A stretch of 64,000 bases of DNA, taken from the NCBI RefSeq assembly GCF_023914155.1, contig NZ_JAMWYS010000006.1, forward strand, positions 163,785 through 227,784, read 5' to 3'. The notes under the pieces were generated by a model, which had not been told where the DNA came from, did not search any database, and saw only the letters and a list, made by a program, of their open reading frames with translations. Source of the DNA: Solitalea agri. Its GTDB lineage: Bacteria > Bacteroidota > Bacteroidia > Sphingobacteriales > Sphingobacteriaceae. The translations under genes were made by a program, and so were the position numbers. Within the stretch, counting starts at the first letter, position 1. Every line of letters begins with the position of its first letter. Below are positions 27,299 to 36,142 of the stretch, piece after piece.

Positions 27299-28300
27299 CT
27301 ATGCCGTAACTTTTTGAGAGTCTAACAATGCCTTAAAGCTGTTTAAGGCTTTTCCTGAAGCCAATGATTCCTGTGCAATTGAATAACATTCATCAATCGA
27401 CTTATTTCTTTCCTTGCATTTTATAGCCATGGCTGAATTAGCCAATACAGCTCTTAGTTGAGCTTCGGTGCCTTTATTATTTAATACGTTTACAAAAATA
27501 TCAGCTGATTCTCCAATGGTTCCGCCACCAAATAAATCTTCCGGATTTAAAGTTGCGCCAAATAAAGATGGATTATATAAAGCCTCTCCTTCATTTGAAA
27601 AGACCTTAAAAGGAGCCGTTAATGAGATTTCATCATAGCCTGTAAGCGTGTGAATGATCATATACTGCTTCTCTGTTTTTTGATAGAGATAAGCGTACAA
27701 ACGGGCAAGTTCTAAACTAAAAACACCTAAAAACTGATATTTAGGCGATGCTGGATTAACCATTGGCCCCAACATATTGAAAAAGGTCTTTACGCCCAGT
27801 TCTTTTCGAATTGGAGCCACCGTTTTCATTGCCGGGTGGAAAAGAGGTGCATGTAAAAAACAGATATTGGCTTCATCCAAAGAACGTTTTAAACTATCCA
27901 TGTTATTGGTAAATCGATAACCCAAATGTTCCATTACGTTTGACGAACCACAGGCCGAAGAAACCCCATAATTGCCATGCTTAGAAACTTTATAACCAGC
28001 TCCTGCCACCACAAATGATGAAAGCGTTGAAATATTGAAGGTATCTTTCCCATCTCCACCGGTTCCTACTAAATCGATTAATTCATCTGATGGTAAATCA
28101 GCGTTTAAACAAAGCTCCAGCATTGCATCTCTGAATCCTTCAAGTTCATCAACCGTTATGCTTCTCATACAATAAGCAGTCATAAAAGAAGCCATTTGTG
28201 AAACATTATAGTTTCCAGAGGCCAGATCGATCAAAATCTGTTTCGACTCCGCTTTTGATAAGGTTTGTCCTTCGAATAAATGGGTGAGTATTTTTTTCAT
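27299..28300 (-). CDS. trpD: Anthranilate phosphoribosyltransferase
   Basis: This 333-residue enzyme transfers phosphoribose from PRPP to anthranilate. The glycine-rich PRPP loop LVGTGGDGKDTFNIST (about 102-117) and KHGNYGVSSACGSSNVMEHLG are diagnostic. It is the first structural gene of the operon, about 64 nt after an attenuator terminator, so its expression should respond to charged tRNA-Trp. Neither trpE nor trpG precedes it. Confidence 0.97.
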   Translation of the reverse strand: MKKILTHLFEGQTLSKAESKQILIDLASGNYNVSQMASFMTAYCMRSITVDELEGFRDAMLELCLNADLPSDELIDLVGTGGDGKDTFNISTLSSFVVAGAGYKVSKHGNYGVSSACGSSNVMEHLGYRFTNNMDSLKRSLDEANICFLHAPLFHPAMKTVAPIRKELGVKTFFNMLGPMVNPASPKYQFLGVFSLELARLYAYLYQKTEKQYMIIHTLTGYDEISLTAPFKVFSNEGEALYNPSLFGATLNPEDLFGGGTIGESADIFVNVLNNKGTEAQLRAVLANSAMAIKCKERNKSIDECYSIAQESLASGKALNSFKALLDSQKVTA

Positions 28301-28363
28301 TTTCTTTAAGCTGCTTATGCTGTAGTCTGTTAACTAAATTACGACGTTGGTTTTATTTTGACA

Positions 28364-28394
28364 CAAAAAAAGGGTTGCCTTAACGGCAACCCTT
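28364..28394 (-). terminator. trp attenuator terminator
   Basis: On the minus strand, a perfect 10-bp stem AAGGGTTGCC / GGCAACCCTT with a 5-nt loop is followed by eight T residues, 63 nt before the trpD ATG. Its 5' arm can instead pair with the end of the leader peptide gene (28438-28445). Confidence 0.9.
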
Positions 28395-28439
28395 CATAAA
28401 AGTATCTTGATAGTTAATTATTAAATAACAACAATGAGG

Positions 28440-28499
28440 TTACCGTCCGCAATTTATGCAACGCCACCACCAAATGTTATTTAATACTGTTTGTTTCAT
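28440..28499 (-). CDS. trpL: trp operon leader peptide
   Basis: This 19-residue frame (MKQTVLNNIWWWRCINCGR) lies directly upstream of an intrinsic terminator and trpD. Codons 10-12 are TGG TGG TGG, a striking run for the rarest amino acid, and mark it as the sensing peptide of an attenuator. The stop codon overlaps the putative antiterminator segment. A -7-like element (CATCTTTG) lies 11 nt upstream. The product itself is not expected to have a function beyond its translation. Confidence 0.88.
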   Translation of the reverse strand: MKQTVLNNIWWWRCINCGR

Positions 28500-28510
28500 T
28501 TCGATTTTTT

Positions 28511-28518
28511 CAAAGATG
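28511..28518 (-). promoter_or_regulatory. Probable -7 element of the trp operon
   Basis: CATCTTTG on the minus strand (one mismatch to TAnnTTTG), with a TTG about 20 nt upstream and the leader ATG 11 nt downstream. Confidence 0.45.
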
Positions 28519-28681
28519 TAGAAACTATTTTTTAAATGCAAGCATCAATGGACAATATTTCTTATTAAATATGAAATTGCTGATCCCGGAAAATTATTTA
28601 AACCCTTAGTTAAGTATAAAAACAGCAAGACATGTTTTACTTTTAATGATGGCCCCATTATGATTTAAACTATCAATAAGA

Positions 28682-28689
28682 TAGATTTG
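28682..28689 (+). promoter_or_regulatory. -7 element of the YitT gene
   Basis: Exact TAnnTTTG (TAGATTTG) ending 5 nt before the ATG at 28695, implying a leaderless or nearly leaderless mRNA. Confidence 0.6.
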
Positions 28690-28694
28690 TTGAT

Positions 28695-29582
28695 ATGTCT
28701 AACAAAAGTAAAACCATACATCGACTTAATGTTCGAACTAACATCACCGCTGCCATACTTTCTGTTTTAGGTGTATTTTCAGCGGCTTTTGGACTAAAAA
28801 GTTTTTTAATCCCAAATGGATTTATTGATGGTGGAGTGACCGGTATTTCTCTTTTAATAAACCATGTAACTCATATTCCTTTCTCCATACTGATCTTCAC
28901 GCTAAATATTCCTTTTATCTTTTTAGGATATAAACAAATAGGCAAAAAATTCGCTCTATGGACACTTGCTGCTATTACAGGGTTAGCCATTGTTGTATCA
29001 ACCATTGATTTTCAAGTAGTGACTTCGGATAAACTCTTAATCTCCATTTTTGGCGGTTTCTTTTTAGGCGGAGGTATTGGACTTGCTGTCAGAGGGGGAG
29101 CTGTTATCGACGGAACTGAGATCCTTGCCGTTTACATTACCCGAAAGTCAGTATTTACCATAGGTGATACCATCCTCATTATAAACATTTTAATATTTAC
29201 CGTTGCAGCATTTTTATTAGGTATTGAAGCGGCTATGTATTCTATTCTTACCTATTTATCGGCTTCGAAAACAGTTGATTTTATTATTCAAGGTATTGAA
29301 GAGTATACCGGAGTAACCATCATTTCCATTAAAAGCCATCAGATCAAAGAATCGATCATTAATAACCTTGGACGAGGGGTTACCATTTATAAAGGTGAAC
29401 GTGGATTTGGGTCAGGTGTATATCAGAATAAAGAAATTGATATTGTATTTACTGTTATTACCCGATTAGAAGTTTCAAAACTCCGATCGGAAATAGAAAA
29501 AATTGACCCTCGTGCTTTTGTTATTATGCATAGTATTAATGAGACCAAAGGTGGAATCATTAAGCGAAGACCTTTGCACTAA
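28695..29582 (+). CDS. YitT family membrane protein with DUF2179 domain
   Basis: This 295-residue protein has five to six transmembrane helices (about 20-190), with the family block FGLKSFLIPNGFIDGGVTGIS, and a C-terminal cytoplasmic DUF2179 domain (about 215-285, GRGVTIYKGERGFG and DPRAFVIMHSINE). YitT proteins are widespread but their substrate is not established. The gene stands alone, upstream of an ion channel gene. Confidence 0.92.
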   Translation: MSNKSKTIHRLNVRTNITAAILSVLGVFSAAFGLKSFLIPNGFIDGGVTGISLLINHVTHIPFSILIFTLNIPFIFLGYKQIGKKFALWTLAAITGLAIVVSTIDFQVVTSDKLLISIFGGFFLGGGIGLAVRGGAVIDGTEILAVYITRKSVFTIGDTILIINILIFTVAAFLLGIEAAMYSILTYLSASKTVDFIIQGIEEYTGVTIISIKSHQIKESIINNLGRGVTIYKGERGFGSGVYQNKEIDIVFTVITRLEVSKLRSEIEKIDPRAFVIMHSINETKGGIIKRRPLH

Positions 29583-29625
29583 GACTGGACAATAAACTCA
29601 AGAAGCAAAAGAATTTAAAGCAAGT

Positions 29626-30609
29626 ATGAATTTCAACCGGATAAAAAACAGATTTTCCAAAGACGAATTACACGATTTGGGCTTCAGTGAGAAATTGACC
29701 GGCAGCAACCGATCAATCAACAACGATGGTAGCTTTAATGTGAAACGTGTGGGCAGCTCTACGACCAATATCCAGGATGTTTACAACAGCCTAATCACCA
29801 TGAGTTGGGGTAAGTTCGGGATTATCGTTTTATTGTGGTTTATTCTAATCAATAGCTTTTTTGCGATTATATACCTAATGCTTGGGACCGAGTATTTAAA
29901 CGGCGCACATGGCAGAGAAGTACTCGAACAATTTTTAGACTGTTTCTTTTTTAGCGCTCAAACACTTTCAACAGTTGGCTACGGACACTTAAGTCCGAGT
30001 AATTATTGGATGAGCGGTGTGGCTGCTTTTGAGTGCTTACTGGGTCTTTTAGGTTTTGCCTTGGCAACAGGCTTGCTCTACGGTCGCTTTTCTCGTCCTG
30101 GGGCAAAAGTTTTATTCAGTAAAAATATCATCATAGCGCCCTATAAAGATGGACTCGGCCTGATGTTTAGAATCGTTAATGGCCGAAAAACACAATTAAT
30201 TGAAACAGAGCTTAAGGTTATATATTCAATTATGGTGGATGAAGAAGGTCGAAAAATTCGCAGGTATTTTGATTTGAAGCTGGAAAGAGCGAAAGTCAGT
30301 TTCTTCCCAATGAGTTGGACCGTAGTTCATCCAGTTGATGAGAAAAGTATTTTATCAGGTTATACTCAGGAACAGCTTTTAGGTGCTGAAATGGAAATAC
30401 TGATATCGGTTAAAGCTTTTGATGAGATCTACTCTCAAACAGTGTATTCACGCCATTCATACGTACATCACGACTTAGTTTGGGGTGCCAGATTTGTTCC
30501 TATGATCAGCCAGCAAAACGGACATTCAGTACTATCACTCGATCTTCTTCATGAATACGAAAAAACTGAACTTCCGCAATTGATCATTGAGGAAGCATCA
30601 AGTGATTAA
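29626..30609 (+). CDS. Inward-rectifier potassium channel, KirBac type
   Basis: This 327-residue protein has TM1 at about residues 63-85, a pore helix and selectivity filter TVGYG (116-120), TM2 at about 131-152, and a C-terminal beta-rich IRK domain (about 160-315). This is the complete KirBac layout. The tetramer should conduct K+ across the inner membrane under control of ligands on the cytoplasmic domain. It overlaps the 3' end of the convergent hydrolase by 4 nt and follows yitT by 43 nt. Confidence 0.93.
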   Translation: MNFNRIKNRFSKDELHDLGFSEKLTGSNRSINNDGSFNVKRVGSSTTNIQDVYNSLITMSWGKFGIIVLLWFILINSFFAIIYLMLGTEYLNGAHGREVLEQFLDCFFFSAQTLSTVGYGHLSPSNYWMSGVAAFECLLGLLGFALATGLLYGRFSRPGAKVLFSKNIIIAPYKDGLGLMFRIVNGRKTQLIETELKVIYSIMVDEEGRKIRRYFDLKLERAKVSFFPMSWTVVHPVDEKSILSGYTQEQLLGAEMEILISVKAFDEIYSQTVYSRHSYVHHDLVWGARFVPMISQQNGHSVLSLDLLHEYEKTELPQLIIEEASSD

Positions 30610-31439
30610 TTCCTTCTGATAAAATTGAGAATGGTATCGTACATCGGACAATTCATAAAAAACAGTTGGGTTATCATAGCCTTGTGAGCTTTGTTTTTAA
30701 TGATATTAAACTCCAGTTTCTTACCATCGAGTTCACATTGCTTTCTGAATCGGTCATTACCCAGCATAATTCCCGGATAAGTTTTAGTGCCCAAAAAACT
30801 TAGCATGGGAATAGCTGTTTGCTTCAGGTAGTTCAAAGGAGTTGCATCCTTCCACCCCTCTCTATTATCGCCAAACAAATGATAATATTTTTTTGCCCAA
30901 TCAGGGTCGGTAATTGTAAAGAAATCATGAAGATCAAGTAAAAAACTGTCAATCAGAATCAGTCCTTTCAATGGATTTGAGATTGCAGCCAGTTCAAAAA
31001 AACGAGTATCTAAACCCGTAAGTGCTGTTAAATATCCTCCAGCTGAATGGCCAGACAGAAAGATTCTTTCCGGATTACCTCCATAGTTTGAGATCGATTC
31101 TTTCACCCATTTAACAGCCCGAGCCACATCATAGGCCATATCTTTATGATTAAAAACAGGAGCCAATCGATAGTTAATGGCGACAAAAACCACATTTCTA
31201 TTGCAAAAACCTTTGCCCATCCGACCATACAAGTTTTTATTGCCACTATCCCATTCACCCCCATGCACAAAAATCAATACATCAGAATTACCTGATACTG
31301 AAGGTGAAAAAATGTTTAATGAATGGCGTTCTTGATTAAAATCAGAGCTAGTTGGGTTTACGTATGGAATATTTCTTTTTCGAACAATATCAGTCGACAC
31401 AAATCCATCAGAAATATTGGCAATAAAATCAATCATCAT
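30606..31439 (-). CDS. Alpha/beta hydrolase, carboxylesterase type
   Basis: This 277-residue protein has the oxyanion-hole HGGEW (59-63) and the nucleophile Ser132 in GHSAGG, the pattern of the hormone-sensitive lipase/kynurenine formamidase-like esterases. A His late in the sequence (NKAHKAMIT) completes the triad. The ATG at 31439 is chosen because an exact -7 element ends 5 nt upstream. The longer reading frame runs back through the terminator of the neighbouring gene. The substrate is unknown and no signal peptide is present. Confidence 0.88.
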   Translation of the reverse strand: MMIDFIANISDGFVSTDIVRKRNIPYVNPTSSDFNQERHSLNIFSPSVSGNSDVLIFVHGGEWDSGNKNLYGRMGKGFCNRNVVFVAINYRLAPVFNHKDMAYDVARAVKWVKESISNYGGNPERIFLSGHSAGGYLTALTGLDTRFFELAAISNPLKGLILIDSFLLDLHDFFTITDPDWAKKYYHLFGDNREGWKDATPLNYLKQTAIPMLSFLGTKTYPGIMLGNDRFRKQCELDGKKLEFNIIKNKAHKAMITQLFFMNCPMYDTILNFIRRN

Positions 31440-31444
31440 AATTA

Positions 31445-31452
31445 CAAAAATA
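31445..31452 (-). promoter_or_regulatory. -7 element of the alpha/beta hydrolase gene
   Basis: Exact TAnnTTTG (TATTTTTG on the minus strand) 5 nt before the ATG. It decides the start and suggests a leaderless mRNA. Confidence 0.6.
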
Positions 31453-31490
31453 AGACAGTCACAGATTTTTGAAAACTGATTTAAAATTGA

Positions 31491-31520
31491 AAAAAAAGCC
31501 CAAGGCTGAAAACCTTGGGC
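31491..31520 (-). terminator. Terminator of the SDR gene
   Basis: Stem GCCCAAGG / CCTTGGGC with a 7-nt loop and seven T residues on the minus strand. It is 24 nt after the SDR stop. The neighbouring hydrolase frame reads through it but should not start there. Confidence 0.9.
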
Positions 31521-31543
31521 CAATATCGATATGATATGAAGTG

Positions 31544-32359
31544 TTAACTAAGTAAAGGATCTTTTTCCTTAGTAAAGTGATTATAAACTAATTTATCTGT
31601 CAACTTAGGAAACCATTTGCTTAAAAAGACAGTTAGTTTACCTTGACCAGTCATAATTAAATCACGTTTACGTTTCTCTACCCCATTCACAATTATCTTT
31701 GCCACTTCTTCTGATGACATCATTTTGCTTTCGTCCATAGATGTCTCGCCTTGTTGCTCGTTGTTTTTGTTTAAGGCCACGTTTCTAATATTAGAAGAGG
31801 TAAACCCTGGGCAGGCTACCATTACATGCACATCGTTTTTCAGGTTTTCAACTCGCAATGACTCCATAAAGCCCTGCATTGCAAACTTAGATGCAGAATA
31901 TCCTGTTCGGCCCGGTAAGCCTTTATAACCTGCAATTGATGATACCGCCACAATTGACCCTTTTGATTTTATAATCTCTGGCAAGGCGTATTTAGTACAA
32001 TAAACTGTTCCCCAAAAGTTAACATCCATTAATTGCTTTAATACATTAAGATCAAGGTCTTTAAACAAGGCACGCATTGATATTCCTGCATTGTTTACCA
32101 ACACATCAATTTTACCGAATGTAAGTTTAGCCTGGCCAATAAGTGTACGGCAATCTTCTTCATGGCTAACATCACATCCTACCGCCACTACTCTTACACC
32201 ATATTGCTGCTCTAGTTGCTGACCTAATTCGCACAATGCAATGTACTGACGCGCACCTAAAACGAGGTTAGCTCCTTGTTTGGCAAACTCTTCGGCACAA
32301 GCTTTTCCGATTCCCGATGAAGCACCGGTAATTACAACTACTTTGTTTTTTAAATTCAT
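31544..32359 (-). CDS. Short-chain dehydrogenase/reductase
   Basis: This 271-residue Rossmann-fold oxidoreductase has TGASSGIG (11-18), the NNAG motif (89-92), the catalytic Ser140/141 and the YxxxK pair Tyr154-Lys158. It uses NAD(P)(H); the cofactor-binding region (GARQ) suggests NADP(H). The fold and C-terminal extension resemble the DHRS7-like SDRs, but the substrate is unknown. It is a single gene with its own terminator. Confidence 0.93.
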   Translation of the reverse strand: MNLKNKVVVITGASSGIGKACAEEFAKQGANLVLGARQYIALCELGQQLEQQYGVRVVAVGCDVSHEEDCRTLIGQAKLTFGKIDVLVNNAGISMRALFKDLDLNVLKQLMDVNFWGTVYCTKYALPEIIKSKGSIVAVSSIAGYKGLPGRTGYSASKFAMQGFMESLRVENLKNDVHVMVACPGFTSSNIRNVALNKNNEQQGETSMDESKMMSSEEVAKIIVNGVEKRKRDLIMTGQGKLTVFLSKWFPKLTDKLVYNHFTKEKDPLLS

Positions 32360-32493
32360 TTTAGTTTGGCTTAAGAATCTTTCTTTAAGTTAAGAGCGAA
32401 TTCCAAAAGCGAATTTATCTTAATAATTAGAATTTCCGTAAATTAAACTTCCCAAATTCATTTAGTCTCAAACCCATTCTAAAAATTACGCTT

Positions 32494-32967
32494 ATGAAAT
32501 TTATCTTCTATCGCCTCGCTTTTGCAATGCTATTGGTTATTACCATTACAACTAATTGCAGTGCACCCAGCATGTTAAGTTCTATAGCTAGCAATCCACA
32601 GCTATCTTCTATTGCAGGGCTTCTTAAACAAACTGGATTAGATAAAACTTTGTTAGGCGGAGGTTCCCCTCTTACATTTCTAGCTCCTACAAACGATGCA
32701 TTGTCTAAATTAGGTGGATCCGCCCTTACTGATTTAGCCAAACCTGAAAACCTTGGCAATCTTACTAATATGCTTAAAAAGCACATTATTCCAGGTAATT
32801 TAGACCCAACAGCTTTATTGGCAGGTGGATTGACCGGACAAGGGGGCAATCCATTGAATTTTATTAAAGGAGCTGATGGTAAAGTTAAACTAGGAGATAT
32901 GACTTTAGGAGACCCTATTAAATCAAAGGGAGGTACAATTTATCCTGTTGACGGTATAATTCAATAA
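32494..32967 (+). CDS. Fasciclin-domain lipoprotein
   Basis: This 157-residue exported protein has a signal peptide (residues 1-22) ending in a possible lipobox (TTNCSAP). One fasciclin domain follows, with the H1 block (LTFLAPTNDALSKLGG) and the final segment GGTIYPVDGIIQ (H2). Such domains mediate adhesion or protein contacts at the cell surface. Gly- and Leu-rich repeats are typical of bacterial fasciclins. It is a single gene ended by a bidirectional terminator. Confidence 0.9.
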   Translation: MKFIFYRLAFAMLLVITITTNCSAPSMLSSIASNPQLSSIAGLLKQTGLDKTLLGGGSPLTFLAPTNDALSKLGGSALTDLAKPENLGNLTNMLKKHIIPGNLDPTALLAGGLTGQGGNPLNFIKGADGKVKLGDMTLGDPIKSKGGTIYPVDGIIQ

Positions 32968-32973
32968 AACAAA

Positions 32974-33010
32974 AAAACGACCTTTATAAGACAATAAAGG
33001 TCGTTTTTAT
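32974..33010. terminator. Bidirectional terminator between fasciclin gene and recR
   Basis: Stem AAAACGACCTTTAT / ATAAAGGTCGTTTT with a short loop and T/A-rich flanks, between convergent genes. Confidence 0.9.
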
Positions 33011-33023
33011 TATAATTCATTAA

Positions 33024-33641
33024 TTACTTCAACAAGCTATTCTCATAAAGCACACGAGTAGCAATTGACCGACCGAGCGTAAGTTCATCAGCGTATTCAA
33101 TTTCACCACCAAAAGAAATTCCGCGTGCAATGGTGGTGATCTTCACATTAAAATCTTTCAGCTTTTTATATAGATAGAAAATAGTGGTATCACCTTCCAT
33201 AGTTGGATTCAAGGCCAAAATAATTTCTGTAGGTTCTCCAGAAGCAACACGTTCTACTAATCTGTTGATATTTAAATCAGAAGGTCCCACTCCTTCCATT
33301 GGCGAAATCAATCCATTTAAAACATGATACAAACCATTAAATTGCTGGGTATTCTCAATCGCCATAACATCCCGACTATCTTCAACAACACAAACCAATG
33401 ACCGGTCTCGTTTGGGATGGGTACATATTTCACAAACAGGAGTATCGGAAATATTCCCGCAATTAGTGCAAAACCGAATGTTCTGGCGAAGTTTTATAAT
33501 AGTATTGCCAAAATGCGTAACCTCATCGCTATTCTGATTAAGTAAATGTAAAACCAATCTAAGGGCCGTTTTAGAGCCTATGCCTGGCAATTTTGAAAAT
33601 TCGTTAACTGCTTCTTCCAGTAATTTCGATGAAAACTGCAT
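33024..33641 (-). CDS. recR: Recombination mediator RecR
   Basis: This 205-residue protein works with RecF and RecO to load RecA on gapped DNA. It has an N-terminal helix-hairpin-helix ([13 protein letters not shown]), a zinc finger at Cys58, Cys61, Cys70 and Cys73, and a Toprim domain (about 81-175, [14 protein letters not shown]). The C-terminal segment is [15 protein letters not shown]. The ATG at 33641 gives the family N-terminus ([20 protein letters not shown]); a longer in-frame extension to 33692 is not conserved-looking. Confidence 0.96.
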   Translation of the reverse strand: MQFSSKLLEEAVNEFSKLPGIGSKTALRLVLHLLNQNSDEVTHFGNTIIKLRQNIRFCTNCGNISDTPVCEICTHPKRDRSLVCVVEDSRDVMAIENTQQFNGLYHVLNGLISPMEGVGPSDLNINRLVERVASGEPTEIILALNPTMEGDTTIFYLYKKLKDFNVKITTIARGISFGGEIEYADELTLGRSIATRVLYENSLLK

Positions 33642-33828
33642 GCGTTGCTTACAATAAACTACAAATATGCACAGGCAAAACGGTATGAACAATTATTACC
33701 CGCTAGAATATTAACTATACTAAGCGTAAAAAATAAATGACGCAAAGAAAATAAAATAGAAAGTATTTTGGATTTTTCCGTATTTAGCCAATTGTACAAA
33801 CCAATTTATATAAACTAATAAAACAAGC

Positions 33829-35325
33829 ATGTCGGCATCCTTACTCTTCACATTCGTTGCACTGTATTTCGTTATTTTACTGGTAGTAGCTTACTTCACC
33901 TCCCGAAATGCCGGAAATGATACATTTTTCATTGGCAATAAAAGCTCTAACTGGATGTTGGTTGCATTTGGAATGATTGGTACATCCCTTTCAGGAGTAA
34001 CATTTGTAAGTGTTCCCGGTGGCGTTGGAAGTGAATCATTTGCCTATTTGCAAATCACAATTGGCTATTTTATTGGCTACCTGGCCATTGCTTTCGTTTT
34101 GTTACCGCTGTATTATCGGTTAAATTTAACATCCATTTACAGTTATCTAAATAGCCGCTTAGGTTTTACTTCTTATAAAACAGGCGCTTCATTCTTTATA
34201 ATTTCCAGAACAGTAGGTGCTACAGCACGACTTTACCTGGTTGTAAACATTTTACAGGAAGCCATTTTATCACAATTTCATGTTCCGTTTTGGCTAACTA
34301 CGTTGATCATTCTTTTAATGATTTTATTGTATACCTATGAGGGAGGGGTAAAAACCATTGTTTGGACCGATACATTACAAACAACGTGTATGTTAGCTGG
34401 TTTAGTAATTTGTGTATTCTATATTTTAAAACAGATGAATCTTTCATTACCGGCTGGTTTCGAAGCTATGAGTTCGGCGGGTTATGCTAAGATCTTTTTT
34501 ACTGATGTTAATGATAAACTGTTCTTTGTTAAGCAGATTCTGGCAGGCGCATTTATCACCATTACCATGACCGGAATGGACCAGGAAATGATGCAAAAAA
34601 ATATATCTGTAAAAAACCTTAAAGACGCGCAAAAGAACATGGTTACTCTTGCATTCATTATGCTATTTGTAATCGGACTGTTTTTGGTGTTAGGAGGATT
34701 GCTTCATTTATATGCACAACAAATTGGAGTAACAGCCGCTGGCGATAAACTGTTCCCAACAATTGCTTTGGGCTCTCATATACCACCAATAATTTCAGTG
34801 ATATTTATCATCGCCTTGATTTCGGCTCTTTTCCCAAGTGCCGATGGAGCCATCACGGCATTAACCTCATCGTTTTGTATTGATATAATTGGCCTGCAAC
34901 GCAATAAAATCTGGACCAATGAGCAAAAGAAAAAGATACGTCAACGTGTACATTTAAGCTTTGCTTTAGTGTTTTTGGTTTTGGTAATGGTATTCAAACA
35001 AGCTAATAATCCAAGCATGATTGGTTTGATACTAAAGCTTGCCGGTTATACCTATGGCCCATTACTTGGTTTATTCTCATTTGGTATTTTAACAAAACGT
35101 ATTTTAAATGAAAAACTGGTGCCAATCATTTGCCTTGCGGCACCTGCACTTTGTTTCCTGCTTGATAAGTATCAAAAAGCACTTTTTGGCGATTTTCATA
35201 TTGGTCTTGAATTATTAATTATTAATGGCTTAATTACCTTTTTAGGGCTTTATATAATTTCAAAGGCTCCTTCTACATCGGCCACCGATACGAAATTGAA
35301 CAAAGAATCGGCCTTAAACGTTTAA
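33829..35325 (+). CDS. Sodium:solute symporter (SSS family)
   Basis: This 498-residue protein is predicted to have 13 transmembrane helices, the usual SSS layout. The family blocks include NWMLVAFGMIGTSLSGVTFVSVPG (sodium-site region, helix 2), RTVGATARLYL and LISALFPSADGAITALTSSFCIDI. It should couple Na+ influx to uptake of an organic solute that cannot be named here. It precedes the LOG gene by 42 nt and may share its transcript. No unusual insertion is seen, unlike the SSS gene at 59 kb. Confidence 0.92.
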   Translation: MSASLLFTFVALYFVILLVVAYFTSRNAGNDTFFIGNKSSNWMLVAFGMIGTSLSGVTFVSVPGGVGSESFAYLQITIGYFIGYLAIAFVLLPLYYRLNLTSIYSYLNSRLGFTSYKTGASFFIISRTVGATARLYLVVNILQEAILSQFHVPFWLTTLIILLMILLYTYEGGVKTIVWTDTLQTTCMLAGLVICVFYILKQMNLSLPAGFEAMSSAGYAKIFFTDVNDKLFFVKQILAGAFITITMTGMDQEMMQKNISVKNLKDAQKNMVTLAFIMLFVIGLFLVLGGLLHLYAQQIGVTAAGDKLFPTIALGSHIPPIISVIFIIALISALFPSADGAITALTSSFCIDIIGLQRNKIWTNEQKKKIRQRVHLSFALVFLVLVMVFKQANNPSMIGLILKLAGYTYGPLLGLFSFGILTKRILNEKLVPIICLAAPALCFLLDKYQKALFGDFHIGLELLIINGLITFLGLYIISKAPSTSATDTKLNKESALNV

Positions 35326-35367
35326 CTAGAAACAGAAGACCTCAAATGAGGTCATAATTAGGAAGAT

Positions 35368-36087
35368 ATGATGAATGATGATTTAATCAATGACGAGCGA
35401 ATTCGTGAAGGATTTACCAATAAAGACTGGCCAGAGGTAAAAGTTACTGATTCATGGCAGATCTTCAAGATCATGGCTGAATTTGTAAAAGGTTTTGAAA
35501 CGATGGCCAGAATTGGACCTTGTGTTTCAATTTTTGGTTCAGCGAGAGTAAAACCTGGAAGTAAATACTATGAAACCGCTGTAGAAATTGCACGACAGTT
35601 AACTTTAAACGGCTATGGAATCATTTCAGGTGGTGGCCCCGGTATTATGGAAGCCGCTAATAAGGGTGCTCATTCTACCGGCGGTAAATCGGTAGGTTTA
35701 AATATAGAACTCCCACATGAGCAGTTTCATAACGCTTTTATCGACAAGGACAAAATCATGACCTATGATTATTTCTTTGTTCGTAAGGTAATGTTTGTAA
35801 AATACTCACAGGGATTTGTAGTGTTGCCTGGTGGTTTCGGTACTATGGATGAGCTTTTTGAAGCCTTAACATTGATTCAAACCGGCAAAGTGGCACGTTT
35901 TCCAATTGTATTGGTAGGAAAAGAGTATTGGGGTGGCTTACTGGATTGGATACAACGGGAATTGGAAGAAGGAGGATACGTTTCTCCTGAAGACAAGAAT
36001 TTATTCCGTTTAGTAGATACTGCCGAAGAAGCTGTAGAGCACATTGTTCGTTTCTACAATAAATATGTAATTAAGCCTAACTTCTAA
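35368..36087 (+). CDS. LOG family protein (TIGR00730), nucleoside-5'-monophosphate phosphoribohydrolase type
   Basis: This 239-residue Rossmann-like protein has GGGPGIMEAA (88-97) and PGGFGTMDE (154-162), the phosphate-binding and catalytic motifs of LOG enzymes. Relatives release bases from (cytokinin) nucleoside monophosphates; in bacteria the related PpnN-like proteins split purine mononucleotides. Two ATG codons lie in tandem at 35368 and 35371. It follows the SSS symporter closely, and a strong bidirectional terminator follows. Confidence 0.92.
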   Translation: MMNDDLINDERIREGFTNKDWPEVKVTDSWQIFKIMAEFVKGFETMARIGPCVSIFGSARVKPGSKYYETAVEIARQLTLNGYGIISGGGPGIMEAANKGAHSTGGKSVGLNIELPHEQFHNAFIDKDKIMTYDYFFVRKVMFVKYSQGFVVLPGGFGTMDELFEALTLIQTGKVARFPIVLVGKEYWGGLLDWIQRELEEGGYVSPEDKNLFRLVDTAEEAVEHIVRFYNKYVIKPNF

Positions 36088-36101
36088 GGCTTAAGTAAAG
36101 T

Positions 36102-36142
36102 TTGGATTGTAAATGAAGCCCCATTTACAATCCAATTTATTT
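36102..36142. terminator. Bidirectional terminator between LOG and patatin genes
   Basis: Perfect 14-bp stem TTGGATTGTAAATG / CATTTACAATCCAA with a 6-nt loop between convergent genes. The right arm runs up to the patatin stop. Confidence 0.9.

Larger units (their letters stand above)
28364..28499 (-). promoter_or_regulatory. Ribosome-mediated trp attenuator (leader, antiterminator, terminator)
   Basis: Three parts are visible in order on the minus strand: a leader gene with three tandem Trp codons (28464-28472); CGGTAACC (28445-28438) overlapping its stop codon; and the terminator (28394-28364). CGGTAACC can pair over 8 nt (one G-U) with GGTTGCCG (28391-28384) in the terminator 5' arm. A ribosome stalled on Trp codons would leave CGGTAACC free to form this antiterminator, whereas one finishing at the stop codon would cover it and let the terminator form. 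Confidence 0.85.

Noticed and set aside
31440..31523. N-terminal extension of the alpha/beta hydrolase
   Set aside because: The extension reads through the SDR terminator, and a -7 element lies between it and the ATG at 31439.
32508..32849. 113-codon minus-strand frame
   Set aside because: Shadow of the fasciclin gene with unlikely composition.
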